Below, in pieces: positions 58,641 to 64,000 of a stretch of DNA of 64,000 nucleotides. The position numbers and the translations under genes were made by a program. Every line of letters starts with the position of its first letter. Positions within the stretch are counted from its first letter, which is position 1. Source of the stretch: Manduca sexta. Its lineage: Eukaryota > Arthropoda > Insecta > Lepidoptera > Sphingidae. The notes beneath the pieces were generated by a model that worked only from the letters and a program-made list of their open reading frames with translations, was not told the DNA's origin and ran no database searches. Location of the stretch: assembly GCF_014839805.1 (NCBI RefSeq), contig NC_051139.1, positions 3,100,001-3,164,000 on the forward strand, read 5' to 3'.

Positions 58641-59599
58641 ACTTGCATCGTTACCTTCTTAGATGCATTGTTCGATTCAAACAAACACAACAATCCAAAA
58701 CTTTGTGCGCCTCGTTCCAATAATGCAAGTTTATCGAAGAATGCTGCGATATTCAATACCTCCGCTTCACCAACGCTTACACAGACCGCACAGATCACTC
58801 TATCACTGTCATATATCTATGAACAAACACACATGAGAGATTATTTATCGTGTAAATAGTCACCATGCCCGTATCTCTGAAACGGGGTTACGATCCATGT
58901 GGTGCACGCTGTATAGATAAAGTTATCGACTCGCATTGACCGCTGTACGTTCACATCCCTAACAATTTTATTATGCGAGCTTTTTACGGTAAATACAGAT
59001 TCAGTTCCGAAGCACTTCCCACGATTTACGTAACGAAGCGAGACCACGGCAAACATCCAAAAGCGAACAAAACTTCGTGCCCAAAATAAACACGCGTATC
59101 CTTTCTAGGGTTTGTTGTGAGCGGCGTGGAGACGAGCAACAAAGCGTCCGCCCCCCGTGACTGCTTCCGCGAGACTGCTTGCCTTCCAACTTCCAAGTTC
59201 CACTCATGTGTTCCAAGTTCAATTGTCGGGCCAACCGCACGACCGCGCGACCGGACAGGATTTGCGTTGTAATCTGGATTTCGCATTTTGCAGGAATTTA
59301 ACAACAGTTAGCCGCCGCTACGAGCTGTTTTTGTTTAATTAAACGGTTTTTATTTCCAACTAAATGCGCATGATTAGCAAAACTCCGTTGGCATCCTGTT
59401 GGAAATTAATTGTGAATCATAAAAAAACTATGCAATCAAAATAAAGCGCGTCTATACTCTCAGTGAGCGAAGTTATTCGTGGCGTTTTTGTATCCATCAA
59501 CACAAATTATTGGTTAATATTTCATATTATGTGGCTTCCTCGAACGGCGAATAGAGCACAAAACAGAAATACATAAATCAAGTGTGAAGCTTGAAGTTT
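58641..59599. other. Stretch with CpG-rich patches, no supported gene
   Basis: 59040-59290 is CpG-rich and open in several frames on both strands, consistent with composition rather than coding. It could be part of a promoter region of the minus-strand gene. Confidence 0.3.
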
Positions 59600-59730
59600 T
59601 TCAAGTTGTTGGCGTGACGCGAGGATGGCGCGGCGCGGAGCGGCCGGGTCGGCGCGCGACTCTACCGGCTTGGAGATAAATAAAACCGCGTGTTGGTCCG
59701 TCTATAAATACACGCCACACGTTACATCGA
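59600..59730 (+). promoter_or_regulatory. Possible promoter: GC-rich block plus TATA box
   Basis: A very GC-rich block (59615-59665, 'gatggcgcggcgcggagcgg') is followed by a TATA-like TATAAATA at 59703-59710. About 25-30 bp downstream 'acatcgacactg' offers possible start sites. No downstream reading frame was identified, so this rests on sequence pattern only. Confidence 0.25.
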
Positions 59731-61279
59731 CACTGTAACCTTTTTATTAGTTCATAGTTAACGTTCATTAGTATTAACGTAACACTTAGCTATTTGTACC
59801 TATTATTGGTCTCATCTTCCTCGTAACCATTTGCTTTGCGCATCGCATTTTTGACAAACGATCAATTAAACAACTGCATCGTTTCATTAATTCAGTGATT
59901 TTGTTACACAGAAGTCTGAAAATTTACTGAGATAAGTCCGCCATCTATCAAGTGTGCTATCGAAATAAATCAAGGCGACGCGTGGGCGATCCTTCGTACA
60001 AACTTTATAACGACAAATATATGCAATAAATTGAAGTTTGTTGTGTTTTCGAGACAATGTTATCTCTTGCCATTTGCTTTTCATTTCCGGATGATTCCAA
60101 ACATGTCCCACTTCAACAAGTTTAATACATAATTTAAACAATGTTTATGAATTTTGCCATTTATCTACGCTTTCTTTTTTCACATTTAATTTTGCAAGCC
60201 ACTTTGTCTTTCGCATACAGGACCGCTGACCTCTATAGTACAGGTTCTACTTTTAGAGGTCACAGATCCAAAACTTGCATTATCATAAAGACCCTTTTAT
60301 TTTTTCATGTTTTTGTTCACATCTACTCTCTTGCAACATACATATCGTTGTTCTTAAAATCCAATCAAGCTCTTTTGTTCTATGTGTAGAAAGGATAGGG
60401 CACCGTCCTTAATCTGTATCCACCAACATAAATTCAATTTCATCGTACATTTTCATTACCTGACAAATTAGTTCAAACCGACAACACCGGACTTGGCGTC
60501 CATTGTGTACCACCAATCCTATTACGGGCGAACTTTGCCCCACAAACATGGAATCCACTATAACCCACATACTTTCGTGTCACAAATCTACAGTACAAAT
60601 ATTTGAGGTGACAAAGCGACTATTTTTACGTTTTTTCCCTGAACAGCAAGCAGTTTCCCCGCTGTGATATTTTAGCAACCGTCGCTCACCGTACAATGAA
60701 CTGAAGACATACTGTCTGGAGACATCGCGTACTCAGCTCTTGCGACTTAGTAGTCACTTATGTTCACACGTCTTACGTATATGCAATGTCATTTTACATC
60801 TTAGCGTATATATGTATGTATTCTTTAGCCAGGTTCATTTGAAAACTTGAAAGTACAATTTCTATTTAATAATCTGTTATGAATTTGTTTTTAATTTTTA
60901 ATAAGAATTCATATCTTAATATCGACATACAAGAACAGTATGAAAATTATTTTAAATACCAAAGTTGCTTGAACCCTTAATTAGAAGTAGATAGAACTTT
61001 CAGAACGTTTTTCTAATAAAGACACTAAAAATTAGAACTAAACAACTTCGAATAACATTCATATACAAGTAATACCACTTAAAATGGGCGGGATAGCGCA
61101 TTGCAGTAGTTTCATACGAGTTTTGGGAAGCCATGTACTACATTTCCGGCTTTAGAATAGTACCGTTCCATAAGGATATAGGAAGCAATAACGTATAACA
61201 ACATTGAGAGTATGAATTCAGTATGGTTGAATAAGACAGTCGCAAAGAAACTAATCCTACCATTTACCATCTTACTTAT
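59731..61279. other. Unannotated stretch
   Basis: Frames 59887-60141 and 60141-60389 show no domain. No repeat identified. Confidence 0.4.
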
Positions 61280-61498
61280 GTTAATCATATTATAAATTCT
61301 AAAGTTTGTGTAAATGTTTCATGTTAGGAATAAACACAGAAACCGCTGGACGGATAATTTTCTACAAAAGGACAAAATAGAGTATTTTTTAAATAGATGA
61401 TGCTGGCGTAGTATAGATGGTGCTATGAATCGCTTCACTATTTTGGAAGTTTCGAAGCAGGAAAGGCTCTTCAGACGGGCGAAGCCGCAAGTAATACG
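61280..61498 (+). mobile_element. Decayed Helitron-like element
   Basis: Starts around 'atattataaattctaaagtt', has 'aaaccgctggacggataatt', and ends 'cagacgggcgaagccgcaag' followed by TAAT, where the family normally has a CTAG terminus. The minus frame 61319-61519 is incidental. Confidence 0.45.
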
Positions 61499-62785
61499 CA
61501 GTATCTCATAACTGGGCACTAATTGCGATACATGATTCTATCAGAACTCCCAGCCAAATGGTATGTTTATATACTTGTTAACATTACAGATCGACTCTAT
61601 AAAATGAATTATGTCATCTATATTTTAATTATAATATAAACGTCTTAAGACGTGAAAGTCAAAGCATATATATGTTGACTACTTTTGGAGAGAAACTTAA
61701 ATCAAGTAACAACAACTTGAAACTGTTCTAAATGATGACAATAAAATGACAATGGATTAATAAATAATTGACCACTGCATAAAAATACATTTAATAACAA
61801 CCCGCTTCGTTAACAAGACATGACATCACAAAGATTCCTAACGTATTGTTATAATCACACGTGACAAACGGCCAAGTAATTGCAATAGACGACGCTAATC
61901 ACATACATAAGGCAAATTCTAACACAATTATTCATTGTTATGTTTTATTTCCAAACATAGAATGAGCGGAATGGAAATATGCGTGAAGGGTTAAATGCAT
62001 ACCATTTTTGTTGTAATCATCTTGGATTTATATGTAAATTGATATAAAAGAACAACTGCATTTATAACAATAAAAAATAAGTAAGACGCGTTTTGTACGC
62101 ACTTTATGGAATACTGAATATTCTGAAATCGAGACATTTTTGTTTTTATTATTCTGGCATTTTATAATCTTGGTCATTTAAATAAAGGTCATAATAGCAA
62201 CAACCGCTACACGTTAGAACTTCGTAAAATAACTAGTTCAGTAACATCCTTAAAATGCTACTCTGTATACGACTTCCTGCTGTTGCTTCCTTCTGACATA
62301 CAGGATCGTATAACCCTGGCCACCATAATCGTTGATATCTCATCCTCCCAATGACTGATCTAAGCCGAGGTACTTAACCCGTTAGTGGATTGCCCTCAGA
62401 ATGGTCGCTTAATTTTCGAGGGTTGCGAGCGTCTAAAAGTCCTGTGCGTTTGTATAAGCCGACCCTTGCCAGGCTAACAAACCTAATGTCATGTTAAAAA
62501 AAAATCCTTGCCGTCAAACCACTCTACTTAGCTCAATACTGCATAGTGCAAAACTGTGGTTTAAATAAACATTTTGATTATAAACAATGTATCAATACAG
62601 AACGCTCCATTTTAATCTATGAGGACGATACGTTCTATTTTCGAAAACGAACTCCAAGTATAAAACTTGATCAAACACGCATGAATTAAACCTGGCTAAA
62701 AATATTCCCAAAGCCCGTAATAACATCGTGAAAAATGTAACACGAAAGGCGGGCAAACGTGGAGGAGGCGAAAGGGGCCACTCAC
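61499..62785. other. Unannotated stretch
   Basis: No gene or repeat supported. Confidence 0.4.
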
Positions 62786-62950
62786 TTTCACAGTCAAACG
62801 AGACAGGTCATCGTAGATCGACGGCCCAGAAACTGTGCAAATAAAGCGGCGTAATCCCGCTTGCCGATATGCAACCGTGTGGCGACCGCCCAACGCTTCA
62901 CGGCAACTTCGAGAACTGTACCAGTTTCTTGAGCGGAGGCGTTTTATTGC
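62786..62950 (-). other. Possible 5' exon (GC-rich, ends with donor)
   Basis: On the minus strand a CpG-rich segment ends CTGTGAAA|GTGAGT (exon end 62786). It is open (62696-62893) as MGGRHTVAYRQAGLRRFICT then VSGPSIYDDLSRLTVK. It lies upstream of the hippo exon in transcription order, but its reading phase does not join that exon's, so it would be an untranslated exon or belong to another gene. Confidence 0.2.
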
Positions 62951-63654
62951 TTTCGGTTGTCTTTGGCTTCCGATAGGACTGTCTGATTTGTTGTACAGGT
63001 ATAAGTAAAAGACAGCATCTAGACAATTGTTCTCATTCTTCTTCTTCTATACCATGGCTGAAACAATTGTTTGTCCCTTTTGACTTGTTGCTTCCTTGTC
63101 CTACTATAATTACCTGAACACATAAATTCCTTTGCGACTGTTAATACTTCACTACACACTGATACCTTTTCGACGTTCAGTTCCTTAATATTTTCATTGA
63201 TTCATTTTCTAAAATTGTTTTACTGTATCAAATATTGCGAAATAATATACATTTGCTGCGTATTAATGTCCGCAAACTAACAATGATTACTGAATAAAAC
63301 TAATAAATTAGTTACTGTTCGATTTGGAACGAAATGTTAAACAGAGCGATAAGAAATAATCCGACCGATACTAGTTTTAATGCAAAGTTAATTGAATACA
63401 GACTGAGACTCGTGACTAAGCCCTGAGGGGACTGCATTCGAATGAAATGGTTCTGAAATTTCGATGGGATATAAATTGCAACCACGATCAGGGTTGAAAA
63501 TAGGAGATCACCGTGTATGAGCGTACAATGGAAATTCAAACATAATCAGTTTAATATAGTTGCCAAATCACCTCAACAATTCAGATAACCGCTTGACCTA
63601 AAGTTCAAACTTGAGATCAGGCAATAAATCAACAATTATGATATTGAAGTTAAA
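62951..63654. other. Unannotated stretch
   Basis: No gene or repeat supported. Confidence 0.4.
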
Positions 63655-63790
63655 CAATTTTTCGGATTTTATCACGGTTTTAATATTTTGATTTTCTCCC
63701 GGCGTTTCGAAGACTGCAGCCTTCGTGATCACGGGGGGGACTGAGGTGTTCTTCATCCGCAAAGTCAAAGTTCCAATATCTAAGAAATTA
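63655..63790 (+). mobile_element. Penelope-like 3'-terminal repeat fragment
   Basis: 'ggattttatcacggtttt', 'tctcccggcgtttcgaagac', 'tgcagccttcgtgatcacgg' and 'gactgaggtgttcttcatcc' match the outer arm at 24035-24150. The sense strand is minus, reading PPVITKAAVFETPGENQNIK. Confidence 0.55.
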
Positions 63791-64000
63791 TGGTATTGGT
63801 ACAATCAGAAATAAACGGTATTAAAAATGTAACCTAAGGTTGAGATTTATTTAACAAAAGATTAAAGACACAAGTCAGTCATAAACAACAATCAATAAAT
63901 AATTTCTGTATCACGTTGTATTGAAGCATAAGCTAATATATATTCATTAAACATAAACAAAAACACCTTTGAATAAATTGTATTACATAAATCAAGTAAA

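Noticed and set aside
58328..58723. 131-codon plus frame
   Set aside because: Overlaps a stretch equally open on the minus strand; no domain recognised. Kept only as a coding-like segment with undecided strand.
1..64000. CRISPR arrays, bacterial operons, Shine-Dalgarno sites, riboswitches
   Set aside because: No regularly spaced short repeats and no prokaryotic gene arrangement; all signals point to an insect nuclear genome.

Overview
The window reads as nuclear genomic DNA of an insect, most probably a moth or butterfly (Lepidoptera). It is AT-rich with very few long open frames. It is packed with short interspersed repeats of kinds common in lepidopteran genomes: two tRNA-derived SINE families, RTE-like LINE 3' ends, Helitron-like elements ending in CTAG, Penelope-like 3' ends, and several MITEs. 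There is no bacterial-style gene organisation. Family names for repeats rest on visible signatures and recall, since no database search was possible.

Host genes are sparse. The best-supported protein-coding piece is one 104-bp exon at 52780-52883 (minus strand). It encodes the segment leading into and including the glycine-rich loop of a Ste20/MST kinase, best matching Hippo. It carries three apparent single-base indels and lies 165 bp from a 500-N assembly gap. A tRNA-Thr(AGU) gene lies at 44286-44359 (plus). A possible internal exon of an unassigned protein lies at 10624-10898 (plus). Weaker exon or promoter candidates lie at 58.5, 59.7 and 62.8 kb.

Layout. 0-3.1 kb: no gene. 3.1-10.5 kb: SINEs, LINE tails, a Helitron, an RTE-like reverse-transcriptase C-terminus and a Penelope-like tail. 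10.6-22.6 kb: one candidate exon, otherwise mostly unannotated AT-rich DNA with scattered repeats. 22.6-27.4 kb: dense repeats, including a MITE between 35-nt direct repeats, a SINE, a 0.7-kb Penelope-like palindrome and a Helitron cluster. 27.4-34.5 kb: GC-rich patches of possible regulatory nature. 34.5-45.0 kb: a run of MITEs (hAT-like with an 8-bp target duplication, a TTAA-flanked 47-bp perfect-TIR element, and others) and the tRNA. 45.0-52.1 kb: Helitron, LINE tails, and a coding-like tandem repeat. 52.1-64.0 kb: assembly gap, the hippo exon, then long presumed intronic or upstream sequence with a few repeats.

I see no evidence of a new multi-gene system. The points most worth checking are the damaged kinase exon beside the gap, the possible exon at 10.6 kb, the mismatch in the tRNA acceptor stem, the head-to-head Penelope-like palindrome and the freshest-looking MITEs.
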